A stretch of DNA of 64,000 nt, taken from contig CAJNYU010002756.1 in the NCBI GenBank assembly GCA_905331475.1, positions 9,131 through 73,130 on the forward strand. Direction: 5' to 3'. This document shows positions 24,751-39,780 of the stretch, in pieces (the first letter of the stretch is position 1; each line of letters begins with the position of its first letter). Source of the DNA: Rotaria socialis (taxonomy: Eukaryota; Rotifera; Eurotatoria; Philodinida; Philodinidae). Both the position numbers and the translations under genes were made by a program. Below the pieces are notes generated by a model. It was not told the origin of the DNA, did not search any database, and saw only the letters and a program-made list of their open reading frames with translations.

Positions 24751-26420
24751 TTTGTTGATTTAAAGTAAAATATGATACTAATCTGAAAATATTATTACAA
24801 ATGAATACATAAGCTAAATGAAAGTCAAGAGCTTTTCAAAAAAACAAAACATCAAAATATTGACTGTTAATAATTAAAAAAAATATTTTTTAAGACGACT
24901 TAAAAACAGATATCAATATCTTGTGAAATAATATAACTCTTAAAAAGGTAAAATAGATGAGATAGGAGTCATTAAATGGACACTGTCGTAATAAAATTTA
25001 TTATCTTCAGAGTTTTCTTGTGATAATATTTGAAGAATTACAATCTAAACGTTTGTTATGACTAGCTTCAGTTTTTGTCGCAGGATAGATTTTCATAAAG
25101 CAAAAATAAAATTTGGTCCAAGACTCTTTGATACTGATAGATTAACATGAATTTTATTAATTAGAAGGAAAAAGTCTTATTATATAAATTAAAGACATGT
25201 TTTGGCATTTTTCTATAATGCATAGTACCTATAAATAAGGATAGGAACATATGCTAAGGCCTTCATCACGGGTGCTCTCATATTAAATTTAGATTTAGAG
25301 AAAAATGAAATTTGTCATGAACAATATTTATTGATCCAAAAAGTTGACGGTATCTATACTGAAATCAATAGAACGACTATATTTAAGATGCAATCAACTT
25401 ATGTCATTTGAACTGATTATTAGAACAACAGAAAGCTGAACGCACGAAGGATCTGATTTTGCTACTTAACATCTTCTCCTGTCTATCTTATAGTAAATCA
25501 CTATTACACTAATCGTATTTAAATGGCTTTTAAGAATATATTTGTCAAAAAGTTTTTATCATAATGAATTCTGCTATTTATAATAGCATTAAAATAGAAG
25601 AAACTAATACGGACCCTGAAGGCAGACAAGCCCCCTGCAGTTTCGTATTTTACGAAAAGAAAAAGGTACTCGTAGACTTGTGAAGACTAATCATTCTATA
25701 GGCTTACCACCTGGTGTTTAAATATTTAGAAGGAAGATTGAGACTGTTGTTACCTCCCACTGTGTGTCTCATATGAGCGATTCGTTTTTTCTTTTTTCTC
25801 CAGGTTTATGTGATCTGCATTTCAGGACGTTTAGGTGTTAAAAATACAATAAACTAGCTTTCGACTTTTTACACTTTCATCTTCTCATATTTGGTCATAA
25901 TAAATTATCTTACTAATAGTTCATATGAAACAAACAAACAAACAAACAAACAAAACTATCAACAGTACAATTTATGCTAGTGAGAAAGCGTTGGCATTTT
26001 ATGGCCAATTTTGGCAACCAATTAAAATGCATTAGCCAATTCAATATTCTGATATATATATATATTTTGCAAATTTCAGTAATAATATTTAAGTGACATC
26101 TATCTGAATAAGATTTTTGTTTTTCTATAAATTATTAGTAAAAAAAACAAAACAAATTGTATCGAAATTAAGAAATATTTTATTTAATAATTAATCTTTA
26201 TTCTTCAATTATTCGCTCTTCTCTTAGCCAATTCTAACCTATGAAATCTCAAAAGCAAACAACATGGCGATACAATGAAAATCTGCGTGCAAAAAAAATA
26301 ACCCCAAAAAATAAAGAAATGCAGATGTTTGATTTGAATCAAAAAACTTCGTTCGAATGAAGTACTTATTAATATTGAAAGCATTTTCTTTTGTCATCCG
26401 TCGATCAACCGACGATATAA
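24751..26420. other. 1.7-kb divergent intergenic region
   Basis: It lies between SF3B6 (minus) and WDR20 (plus), so it should contain both promoters. It is AT-rich, with a (CAAA)n run at 25928-25955. No coding or RNA gene is recognised. Confidence 0.4.
25928..25955. repeat. (CAAA)n microsatellite
   Basis: Seven uninterrupted CAAA units in the SF3B6-WDR20 spacer. Confidence 0.95.
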
Positions 26421-28856
26421 ATGGCTCGAACAGAACCATCCAATATTAATCATTGTGTGGCTTCATCAGTAACTTCTCCTGTTAGTAGTAGTCTGTCAAA
26501 AGATTCTATTCAACGTAGTGATGAAATTAAAACTGAATTTACTTCGCGTGAAGGTACTTATAAAATATCTTCGTTGATTGATAATCTGGGTAAAATTGGT
26601 ACAAGTACATGTCTTAATGAACCAGTTAAAATAACATTATTATCTCGTGTAGAGACTATTTGTGATACAAATAGTCAAGCAAGTTCAAGACGTTCATCAT
26701 TGACAAATGATAATTCTATTGAACAAAAACCTTTATTGTTAACCAATGGAAATAAAGTGAATGGAACGATGTTTTTTACAGATATTTTAGCATTTAATGT
26801 TGGAAAAGAATTAATTATTTATGAATTTGCTGAAGCTACACAGGTAGATAAATAATTGCATACTATCGATCTTAAACTTCTGAGCAGAAAAAAAAGTCAA
26901 TATAATTGTTAGATAATAAAATACTAATGTCAACGTTAGAATTGCTCGTAAAGAGTATAATTGATAAATTTTAGCTAAATTTGGGTGAACCAATTGATCA
27001 TCGTATTTATAAACAAAATCATCAGTCTACATGTCACGATATCACTCAAAATCCAAATACGAATGTTTTACATATTCTCGTTGGATTTTCTAAAGGACAA
27101 ATACAATATATCAATATGCAAACAAAAGAACAAAAAGTATTCAACGAAGGAGTAAGTGCACAAACAAGAAAAGACTCGTTTGTATAATTGTCATAATAAA
27201 TTAGAGTTATTTGGATAAATCAAAAGTAACATGTATCAAATGGTTATCATTTCCTAGAACATATTTTATTGCATCATATTCAAGCGGTTATTTATATGTT
27301 TACGATGAACAACTTAATTATCAACGTGATACAAATATTCAACCAACATATGCAACAATAAAAGATGATGAAAAAAATTTTTCTATATCATATACTAAAG
27401 TTTGTTTTTTAATTAATTATCGAAATGAATTCTGATGGAAAAATTTCCAATTTTTAGAATAACACAAAACAAGCACGCAATCCAATATCTCGTTGGTCGA
27501 TTGGTAATGGAAGTATCAATGAATTTGCTTTTTCGCCCGATAGCGTTCTATTAGCTGTAGTATCACAAGATGGCTTTCTAAGAATATTTAATTATGATAA
27601 AATGGAATTAGTTGCGTACATGAAAAGTTATTTTGGTGGACTTCTTTGTGTAAGTTTTTTTTCGCGTTCTAATACTTAGCTACGAGTAATCGGATCTAAT
27701 TTTGTCATGTCAAAATAGGTATGTTGGTCGCCCGATGGTAAATATGTTGCAACAGGTGGCGAAGATGATTTTATTACACTGTTTTACTTTGATCCCAACG
27801 AACATACATCACGTGTAATATGTCGTGGCAATGGTCATACATCATGGATAAATTCCATATCATTTGATTCGTATATGAATGCTAAAACATATTATTCATC
27901 GTTTATTCAACCATCATCTTTGTACAATGATAATGATGGAATGAAAAAATTTATTTCACATTCACATAGTGATGCATCATATTGTGATACAACTATCCCG
28001 TCATTATTTTATCGTATTGGTTCAGTTGGACAAGATAATCGTCTATGTTTATGGGACATAACTGAAGATATTCTTAAAATAAATTCAAATAGTAAACAAA
28101 ATTCGTTAGTGCATTCATTGATATCCTCAGTGAAACCAACGACAAATGGTTGTACAACATTATCATCTGATACACTAACAAATACGCAGACATCATTAGG
28201 AAAATCTTCATTGTCATCGTTGGCATCTCGTCTTTCAATTATACGACGTTCGAATAAAATAAATAAACCTATTGATGACGCATTCGATACAAATTCCATA
28301 GCACAATCCAATGGTTCATCGAAAAAATCTCGAAAAGTACCCTTATTTTTAAATGGAACAAGTACGACTAAATCGATATCATCGAAAAATTCAACAACAT
28401 CCGATGATACAAATCGCAGTCTACTATCGGCATTAACAAATAATAATAATTCATCGTCCCGCCAATCAAATTTCGATCTCACAAAAAATACGTTCGGTAC
28501 AAATCTATGTCCGAAATTAGAAGATATACAAATGATTGAACCCGTTATTACGGAATTTATATCAAACGAACGTTTAAATGGAATTTATTTCGGTGAAAAC
28601 TATTTAATTACATCGTCGCAAGATGGATTTATTACAGTTTGGGAAAAGCCACAAAAACTCCTGAATATTAATACTGTAAGTAGAACAAAATTAGATTATA
28701 ACGGAGTGACCGAAAATGTTTGTTCACCCGTTAGTTTCAAGAGAATTTTATTTACATATTTTCTCTACTATATTCTAGACCGACGATCGAACAATAAATT
28801 CAACAGCAATAAATAACAGTAATTCTCACCATTCGACAGTTTCCCATCGATTATAA
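26421..28856 (+). CDS. WDR20: WD40 protein WDR20 (USP12/USP46 cofactor)
   Basis: Six exons: 26421-26843, 26975-27151, 27205-27399, 27458-27649, 27719-28675 and 28779-28856; 673 residues. WDR20 is a beta-propeller that activates the deubiquitinases USP12 and USP46 together with WDR48. Family-specific strings are clear: [80 protein letters not shown] and CPKLEDIQMIEPVI. As in vertebrates, a long Ser/Thr-rich insert separates the last blades. The N-terminal 100 residues are Ser-rich and poorly conserved. The ATG has no acceptor next to it. Confidence 0.95.
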
Positions 28857-29561
28857 TTCTCTAAACTTAATTTTCACTGAAAGTTTAATAATGTACAAAG
28901 TAACTATTATTGTTCTCCTATAAAACAGATTCGTTTTTCTAACTATCCCATTATTCCTTTAATTAATAAGTATAAGAGAATAAGTAGCCAGAAATAATTC
29001 TTATTATATACACACGCACAGACCTCTATCCGGTGACTCGAATCTTTTTGTTTTTCTTTAAAATAATTTTCTTCGTTCATTAATGTGCGCTGGAGCTTCT
29101 TTTTTCTTTTTCTCATTCTTGTTTTGGAAGGCACCTATGCGTATATTGACATATGCGTGTGTACGATTTTAACGAACTTGCTTTGCTCTTGTGCTGCGTA
29201 TTTAATTGCTAATGCTACTACTTTTCTCTCAAATCTAACCGCGTGCTCATTGTTGAAAACAAATTAAACAAATGTCTTGACTTGAACATAAAATAAATAA
29301 ATATATGTATGTCTTATAAAATCTTTTCGTTTAAAATATTTAAAGAAAAAACCACGATGATGAAAATTTACTTAGTATATTTTGATTGATGAAACATGTT
29401 GTGGAATAACACGGTTAGCTTGTGTTATCGCACATGTGAAGTCGCTCTATGATTATTTGATTAATCTTCTCTCTGAGTGGTTTTCGATTCAGAGAAAAAA
29501 ATGCATAATTTAAATGGAAAATTTTCTTTCATTTTTTGTTGTTGTTATTGTTGTTTTATAG
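28857..29561. other. Spacer between WDR20 and MPST
   Basis: Contains the WDR20 3' UTR and the 5' region of the rhodanese gene. It ends in a T/G-rich pyrimidine-type tract and an acceptor (ttgttttatag) directly before the next ATG. No gene was seen. Confidence 0.4.
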
Positions 29562-30962
29562 ATGAAATCAACGAAAGTTATTTCACCATTACTTTCATGT
29601 CAAGCATTAACCGAACTTTTACGTTCACCGCCGAAAAGAATATCAATTCTTGAAGCAGACATTGGAAAACAATTTCAACAAGAATTTCAATCGTACGTTT
29701 CGTAGAGAAAAAATTTCGATCACTAGATCTCTTTAATTCCGTGTTATCCGTTTTGTTCGATTGCTAACTTTTAGTACTCATATTCCACAAGCTCGATATT
29801 TCGATCAACTGGAATGTACACAACCAACGAAATTAATACCACGAGGTTTACCTGAAATCAAATGTTTCGAATCGTATCTCTCACGTTTGGGCGTATCCAA
29901 TAATGATCATATTGTTCTCTACGATCGCTCACCTATGGGGTTCTATGCATCGACTCGAGCCTGGTGGTTATTTAAAGTAACTTTTAGTGTTTAGTTTCTT
30001 TGTTTAGATGAATATAGTTTTAGACGTATGGAGTTAATAGTTTATCAATTCTTAATGGTGGCTTTCTTAAATGGTTAAAAGAAACTAATAAAACTGAATC
30101 ATCCGATAATAATCCTGCCAAAACAGAAGAGGTAGAAGAGGGAGAAAAAAAACAGTCATATTAATTTATTACTGTTTTTTCAGACAGGAAAGTTTACCGT
30201 TCGTTTCAATGAACAAATGATAAAAAACTATAATGATATATTAAATCTCGTATCAACAAACAGTAAAGAATCACAACTTGTTGATGCAAGACCACCCAGT
30301 CTATTTAATGGTTTAGTTTTTTTCCATTTCTGATTATAACGGTTTATTTGTTTATTGATTTCTAGGTGCAAATGCTGGACATATTCGTGGTTCGTTGAAC
30401 GTTCCATATTCACAGCTATTTGATCAGACAAATCAGGGTTTAAAATCGAACGATGAACTTAAGAAAGGTAAACTCAGTAGCTACAGCATTGATTTTGATA
30501 TCATATTCTTGTTTTTTGTTCTTCTAGTTTTTACTGATGCTGGAGTAAATCTATCAAAACCTTCCATCTATTCTTGTCAAACAGGAACAACAGCAAGTGC
30601 ATTAGCTTTTGCAGCACACATTCTCGCTCAGCAATCTCTATCAGTTTATAACGTAAGTTTAGTTATACAATATTTGATAGAAATCCAGCTGCACATGTAT
30701 ATTTATCGCATCATCAATATAAATGATGTTTGAGAAAATTATTTTATTTTTGAAAAACATGTGCAAAATGAAACATGGAGAAATGTTCTTATTTCTTTAC
30801 TCAAAACCTAAGGGCTGTTTGACATTAAGAATCAAGTCATATTCAGCAGTATAGTTTTGACACAAATTTCTTTTTATATTTTAGGGTTCATTCGGCGAAT
30901 GGAAAGAACTTGCACCTCCAGAATTTATTGTTCGTGATCAAGTAGTCGATCCTGCTGCTTAG
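29562..30962 (+). CDS. MPST: Tandem-rhodanese sulfurtransferase (3-mercaptopyruvate / thiosulfate type)
   Basis: Seven exons: 29562-29692, 29775-29976, 30024-30131, 30184-30310, 30366-30467, 30528-30652 and 30885-30962; 290 residues, the usual length of MPST/TST. The N-terminal, non-catalytic rhodanese domain shows IPQARYFD, DHIVLYDRSPMGFYASTRAW and SILNGGFLKWL. The C-terminal domain shows LVDARPPSLFNG, GHIRGSLNVPY and the active-site loop SCQTGTTAS (catalytic Cys near residue 240), ending with GSFGEWKEL. The CxxGxT loop fits a mercaptopyruvate-type enzyme better than classical TST, but this is inference. The enzyme moves sulfur from 3-mercaptopyruvate to thiol acceptors. The start follows an acceptor with no spacing. 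Confidence 0.93.
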
Positions 30963-31060
30963 ATGAAGAATACTCAAGCTACTTTTGCTAAATTTTATAG
31001 AAAACAAAAAATGAATATTTTTCAGTTTAGTTAAGGTTATTTATTAAATCTCAAATCTCA

Positions 31061-31072
31061 TCCTTTTTTCAG
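31061..31072 (+). promoter_or_regulatory. Splice acceptor 3 bases before the NDUFB11 ATG (candidate trans-splice site)
   Basis: Reads tccttttttcag, then ata, then ATG. The upstream gene MPST ends only 113 bases before this ATG on the same strand, so the pair may be one operon resolved by spliced-leader trans-splicing. Confidence 0.5.
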
Positions 31073-31075
31073 ATA

Positions 31076-31844
31076 ATGTTGCCCGTCAGAACGGGTTTTC
31101 AGTTATTAACTCGGTGGCGACCATTTTTGATACATCCATCAGTTCGTAATGTGATTACTGGTCGTTCACGTTCAGAAGCACCACAATCTGTACCAGATGG
31201 TTTGTATGATTGAAAATCTTCTCCGGATTCAAAATTGACTTGTCTGTTGAATTTATAGATTGGGGCACTTTAAAGCCACTCGACAAAGATCCAGTATCAA
31301 CACCTATAGTACGCGATCAAAAACGTGTCGGTGCACCCAATGAAGTTAAAGGAAAAGAAATTGAAATTTTATGGCCAACAGAACGTGAAATACAAGAAGG
31401 AGAATATGGAAAACCGCAATGGGAAAGAAAACAGATCAATGTACGATTTCGATTGGAAAAATTCATTTGAACTTTATGAAATTCAATCCGTCTATTTTAA
31501 TTTTAGCATATTTGGTACGGTTATGATTTCAATGATAAATTTCAAGATGAAGCCAAAATGAAACAACGAATGTTTTCCCTTGTTTCAGTTGGACTGTTTT
31601 TGTTTTGGTTTATGTGGCGATATTTTCCTGATCGATTGTAAAGTTTTTATATTTCAAAAAAATTTTAATCATAAAAACTCAATTTAGATTAACCAATTGG
31701 TGTCAACGTGAAGCCTATCTTCGTTTAGCTGCACATGAAAGTCTTGGCCAACCAGGAGTTAGTCCTTGGTATGTCGATCCAACTAAAGTAGAACCATATT
31801 TACCAACTGATGAAGAACTTGGCGACATGCAAATTGAAATTTAG
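31076..31844 (+). CDS. NDUFB11: Mitochondrial complex I accessory subunit NDUFB11 (ESSS)
   Basis: Four exons: 31076-31199, 31259-31440, 31507-31637 and 31688-31844; 197 residues. The N-terminus is rich in Arg and Ser and lacks acidic residues, as expected for a mitochondrial targeting peptide. The family core is HIWYGYDFNDKFQDE, then one membrane helix (about 122-141, FSLVSVGLFLFWFMW), then YFPDRLLTNWCQREAYLRL and the C-terminal motif DPTKVEPYLPTDEEL. It belongs to the distal proton-pumping arm of complex I in the inner membrane. It is longer than the human protein (153 residues), mainly through the matrix-side insert encoded by exon 2. Confidence 0.88.
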
Positions 31845-32840
31845 AAGAGAAACAATTGAATTAGATTATTATTAGTGACACTCTCAGTTTCATTTTTTCA
31901 TCCCTCTTTCGATCTTGCGTGCTCTGTTTGTGTAAATGACTCTGGTCGTCTCTTTTTTTTTGCATATTAAACGAAAAAAACAAATACAACTAGAGCCATG
32001 ACTCGTTTTTAATATATATATATATATACACATTTGATTTTCAATTAAATAATATGGTACAACAAGAGAGGTTTAACACACACCAGAACAAAACGTTTCT
32101 TTATTGATTTTATTGCCTAAACAAAATTCTCTTGATAAATATTTGTTTTGAGTGAAAGCAAAGAAAATTTGAAAGTTCAATCAGTATTTTATTATGAAAT
32201 CTAAACAAAATCTATTTCAATCATATATGTGCAAATGAAATTGCCTTGGATATACTAGAAAAGAAAGATTATTCCTTTAAGAACAACTGTTTGACGAAAT
32301 TATAATTAGAAATACAAAACAAATCGTCCGAACAGGTCGTCCAAAGCTAAATTAAAGAGGAATCGTTTGTTCTATGAACACAATTTGTTTTACATTGGTT
32401 ATAAATATCGGCCGGCAGCTAGGAATCTTGAACAAACTCTTACCAATAGGCATATTTGTACTAGTGTTGTTGTTGTTGTTGTTGTTGTTATTAGATCAAA
32501 CAAGGATATTGCGTTGTTATATGATTTCACGATATCTCTCTCGCGCTCTCTCTCTCTCTCTCACCCTCGCTCGCTCTTTCTTTACAGCTGACATGATACA
32601 AAGCGTATGCAAACGCAATGCACTTAGAAGCTATATCATTCAGTCATTCTTTTCTCTGTTCATTTTTGTATATATATATAAATAGTCAGCTAACAGATGT
32701 TTGCTATTCTTTTCTTTCGAAATCATTCGAGGAAAGTCGAATCGATCCGTCAAGTGTTTTATCCGAGGTTGTTTTGATTCCCATTGATCGTATCGTTTCA
32801 ATCAAAATTACTATTTAATTTGTTTGCATAAAAAAGAGAA
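31845..32840. other. Spacer between NDUFB11 and the NHL gene
   Basis: Contains (TA)n at about 32012-32030, (TTG)n at 32466-32488 and a CT-rich tract at 32535-32580. ORFs across 32367-32818 come from these simple repeats. Its 3' part should hold the NHL gene promoter. Confidence 0.4.
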
Positions 32841-34215
32841 ATGTTAATGAATTCATTTGGTGCTTCACGAAAACGGCCATTGGGTACCGACAAGGAAAAT
32901 GTCTGGTCATCGATGTTAGGCATCGAAGTGTAAGAAGAATTTTCTTTCTTTATTTAAATTAATATTGATAGATTCGTTTTTTTCTTCTTCTGGATAGTGA
33001 TACAGGTGTTGCAACAAAACAACCACGCCTTGCTCTCGGTTCAGCAATTCTCGATAATAATATTTTTAATTCAAGTTAGTATTTTTTTTAAAATTCGTTT
33101 TTGAACATAATTCATGTGTTTTTCTTTCTTTTAGTTCCATATTCACCACCGGACAGTTTTTTCATCAAATCACTCGAACGTATGTATCAAAACGGAACGA
33201 AATTATCGGTTTCAATTCTATTTTTTGCTTTTAGCATGGTCTCCGTTGAAACCGGACTCAGTTCAACTTGCTCCAGCACCTGAACGCCGATCACTGAGTA
33301 AGGAAAAACACTTCAAGGAATTTTTGATTTATATATTTTCTAAATTTAGATCGTGCAGAGACTCGCTATAAAAATGGTTCGTTTCGTCAAGTTTTAAAAT
33401 CGATTCGTTCGTTAGGCGAATATGGTGATGGAAATAATGCATTTCGTGAACCCAACAGTGTGGCATGGCTTGAACGAGGAAAATTAGCTGTCGTCGATAC
33501 CAATGCACATTGTATTAAAGTATTCGATAGTGAAACCGGACAATTTGAATATTCATTTGGTCGTGGACGAACAATGGGCTGCCAAAATCTACTGTATCCA
33601 TATCGAATTGCCGTTGTACCGGGTGGAAGTGATCAATTAGTTGTTATTCAACGACATCCTCGACCGCAAATTCATATATTTACTTGCACGGGTGAATTTA
33701 TTCGTCGATTCGGGCAACATCTAGAAAAACCTCGTGCACTAACAGTGGATAAATCGTATCGAATTATTGTTATTGAATCGCAAATACAAAAATTACATAT
33801 ATTTTCACTTGATGGACAAATTCTTTCATTATTCAATTTAAGTGAACAACTGAAATTTCCAACATCGATTTGTTCAAATAATTCGGAAATATTTATATCA
33901 GATAATCATCTTCATTCAGTGAAAGTTTTTTCATATCATGGACAATTATTACGTGAAATAAAAGAAGATAATTATATAATGTTTCCAACCAATATTAAAT
34001 TGAATACCAAAGGACAATTAATAATAATTGATAATCATCAAGGCTTAAATATAACTGTTTATGATGAATATGAACAACGAAAACGTTTAGGTGCTTATAC
34101 AGCACGAATATGCCATTCACAAATACTCGATGTAACCATTGAATCAAATCAAAAAAATATTCTTCACTTAGCATCGAAGGATTATCGAGTGTACACATAT
34201 CAAATGCCGTTGTAA
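32841..34215 (+). CDS. brat-like: Brat-type NHL-repeat protein lacking RING/B-box
   Basis: Five exons: 32841-32929, 32998-33074, 33135-33179, 33235-33297 and 33350-34215; 379 residues. From about residue 115 to the end lies a six-bladed NHL propeller very close to Drosophila Brat and C. elegans NCL-1: FREPNSVAW, VDTNAHCIKVFDSETGQF, LLYPYRIAVV, KPRALTVDKSYRIIVIE, IFISDNHLHSVKVF and the C-terminus LASKDYRVYTYQ. Such propellers bind RNA and repress translation. The 115-residue N-terminus has none of the B-box or coiled-coil parts of TRIM-NHL proteins. It carries a KEN tripeptide (DKENVW) and two S-P motifs (PYSPPDSF, PWSPLKP), suggesting cell-cycle-dependent control. Missing N-terminal exons further upstream cannot be excluded. 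Confidence 0.88.
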
Positions 34216-34220
34216 ATAAC

Positions 34221-34226
34221 AATAAA
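34221..34226 (+). terminator. Poly(A) signal AATAAA of the NHL gene
   Basis: AATAAA begins six bases after the stop codon and is followed by a T-rich stretch. This implies a very short 3' UTR. Confidence 0.45.
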
Positions 34227-34692
34227 ATTTATTTTTATTTTTTAATATGAAACTTGAATGTTTAGTCTACTTTATCGTTCGGTAGTTGTTCATATTTACC
34301 TCTCTCTTTCTTTTTTTTTATCATAAGTTAACGTTCTGATTTTATTTTCTCTTTTATTTCACCAAATATATTATTTTCTAATTAAACAAATACTAGCGTC
34401 CTCTTTACAAAAAACGATGTTTTTTCATTGGTCAGAGGCTTGGCCGATGTCGGTTGGCTAAAAGCAATCTAGTCATAAATAATCGTGTATTTTCCTAGTT
34501 GCATTTGCAGAATTGGCAATAGAAAGTTGACAAATAAGAACTTAGTATTGCAATCTTACATAAGATATAAAGATTAATGTTATCATCATATATAACAATA
34601 TTAACAATTCTATAAATCATTGCTCAATCATAGCTTTTTATCTAATGATCGAACTTTTCCTCGCTTCGTCATGTTGTATCATTTGTTTTTAG
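34227..34692. other. Spacer between the NHL gene and SEL1L
   Basis: AT-rich with no ORF. It ends in the acceptor-like ttgtttttag immediately before the SEL1L ATG. Confidence 0.4.
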
Positions 34693-38154
<3,462 letters not shown>

Positions 38155-38358
38155 TAGTAACTGTTTGTGTCTCTCGTTCATTTTCCTTTTCGCTCTGTCT
38201 TCTTTTTTTTTAAATTCTTTTTTTGTTATTTATCTTTGGTCGTCTTTTCAAATGCATATCTGTACAGAAAAAGAGAAAGATTTCGCTAAAATTAGACATT
38301 CGTTTGTCTGGTCTATTTTGTTGGTCTTGTACACACGGCGGAATTAGAAACAAAAAGA

Positions 38359-38364
38359 AATAAA
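38359..38364 (+). terminator. Possible poly(A) signal of SEL1L
   Basis: AATAAA about 205 bases after the SEL1L stop codon and about 90 bases before the next ATG. Confidence 0.35.
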
Positions 38365-38452
38365 ATCTTTTGTTGCCATTTTAGATCGATAAATTTAAAG
38401 AATAATATTCATACTTTAGATAATGCATCTTCTGTAATATTAATCTAGTCAA

Positions 38453-39091
38453 ATGTTTTTCTTTCAATGGTACAGAATTGATCTAGTCATTAGTCTGTTG
38501 TCGTCAATTTTAATTTTTACTAATTCTTTTTCTACTGCATCATCACCTTCGTCGGATACGAAACCTTATTGTTCATTTTTTTCCAATCGAGCACCAAGTC
38601 CACAACCTGCACTTACCAATTGTACATGGTTTAAAGAGAACAGTTGCTGTCGTGGTAATGAAGTACGACTTATTTTTTCTCAAGTACGTCCATTAATTGG
38701 CTCATCAGCAGAGTGTACACGTTTTCTCAATGTACTTATGTGTTATGTATGTTCACCATTGCAACATGTATTTTATCGTAGTGAACGTTTACATGTATGT
38801 TTATCCTATTGCGATCGAATGTATAATGCCTGTGCGACAGCACTCATGAAAGGTATACCTGTTGGAGAATTATATGCAAATGGGCGAGAATTTTGCCTTT
38901 CACGGCGTTTCGAAATCAACGATGCATTTAATGCTTCTACTTGTTTTGCTGATCATGATTTAAGAATTCAAACAAAACAAATCAAAATTGGAGATTTTAA
39001 TAGATCTTCCAGAAATATCGAACGACCCAATGTATTTAAACTATTTGCTGTCGTATGTCTGGCAGCCATGGTTAGTTTTATTTTATGTTAA
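38453..39091 (+). CDS. Secreted folate-receptor-like cysteine-rich protein, possibly GPI-anchored
   Basis: Single exon, 212 residues. The N-terminal hydrophobic segment (IDLVISLLSSILIF) is a signal peptide. The middle has about fourteen cysteines in a folate-receptor/riboflavin-binding-like pattern: LTNCTWFKENSCCRGNE, LNVLMCYVCSPLQHVFY, LHVCLSYCDRMYNACATA and NGREFCLSRRF. The C-terminus is a hydrophobic stretch (FKLFAVVCLAAMVSFILC) with nothing after it, as in GPI-anchor signals. A ligand cannot be predicted. The ATG follows attaatctag by four bases, another acceptor-like leader. A frizzled-type CRD is the main alternative because the two folds share cysteine spacing. Confidence 0.7.
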   Translation: MFFFQWYRIDLVISLLSSILIFTNSFSTASSPSSDTKPYCSFFSNRAPSPQPALTNCTWFKENSCCRGNEVRLIFSQVRPLIGSSAECTRFLNVLMCYVCSPLQHVFYRSERLHVCLSYCDRMYNACATALMKGIPVGELYANGREFCLSRRFEINDAFNASTCFADHDLRIQTKQIKIGDFNRSSRNIERPNVFKLFAVVCLAAMVSFILC

Positions 39092-39154
39092 CAGCAATAT
39101 CAGTCTTCCTATGTGTTCCGTTTCTTTTTGTGATTGTTGTATATAGATTTGTGT

Positions 39155-39580
39155 CTATTTATTAATAGCTTGTAATGCCCTAGTACAATCAGTGAATGTA
39201 CAATGAAAAAAATGACAACGATTATTAGCACAATGCGCGTCACGTAAACACAGACCACAATATTTAGCAGTACAATACTTACTTAGCGAGCAATATTCTT
39301 TTGTTAAAGAACAGTCATTGTCAGATACGCATGGTTGACGGCATGTATCATAAAAACATTTTTCACCGTCACATTCCAAATCACGTTCACACGAACTGTT
39401 CGCAGCATATTTGAGCATACAAATACGTTGTTTATTATTGCAGAAATGTGTAGTTGGACATTGTGCTTGTTTCGTACAGGTTGTGGCGGACATTGTGTCT
39501 GTTATATTATGAAGTGCAACTTCTGAAGAGCTAGAACGCGATAATAGTACAAATACGGAAACAAATAATGGGAAATGCAT
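39155..39580 (-). CDS. Small secreted cysteine-rich protein
   Basis: Single exon, 141 residues, convergent with the folate-receptor-like gene (63 bases between the two stops). MHFPLFVSVFVLLSRSSSS is a signal peptide. The mature part has about eighteen cysteines in short-spaced units (CPTTHFCNNKQRIC, CERDLECDGEKC, CVSDNDCSLTKEYC, CGLCLRDAHCANNRC) that recall the cysteine-rich modules of dickkopf and colipase-like proteins. I cannot assign a family. Two potential N-glycosylation sites (NIT, NSS) are present. No transmembrane segment follows the signal peptide. Confidence 0.7.
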   Translation of the reverse strand: MHFPLFVSVFVLLSRSSSSEVALHNITDTMSATTCTKQAQCPTTHFCNNKQRICMLKYAANSSCERDLECDGEKCFYDTCRQPCVSDNDCSLTKEYCSLSKYCTAKYCGLCLRDAHCANNRCHFFHCTFTDCTRALQAINK

Positions 39581-39780
39581 GATTGAAATGATGTTTTGCT
39601 TTTTTATTCGAAAAAAAGAACAGTATATATATATGCACCAAGAATGATAGTGTCACAGTCTTTGTTGATGACATCAAGTGAAACAGATGTGCCTTAGAAA
39701 GAGGTTTTGAGAAAAAAAAAAATGATTTAGTAAATATTTCATATTAGCTGTTTCTATAGTAATATTTTTTATTTGAAACG

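Noticed and set aside
28009-28482. 157-codon minus-strand ORF
   Set aside because: Antisense to the Ser/Thr-rich exon of WDR20; its Asp/Glu/Val-rich composition is the mirror of those codons.
32367-32818. Overlapping plus-strand ORFs
   Set aside because: Generated by (TTG)n and (CT)n simple repeats; Val/Leu and Ser/Leu runs, no splice support.
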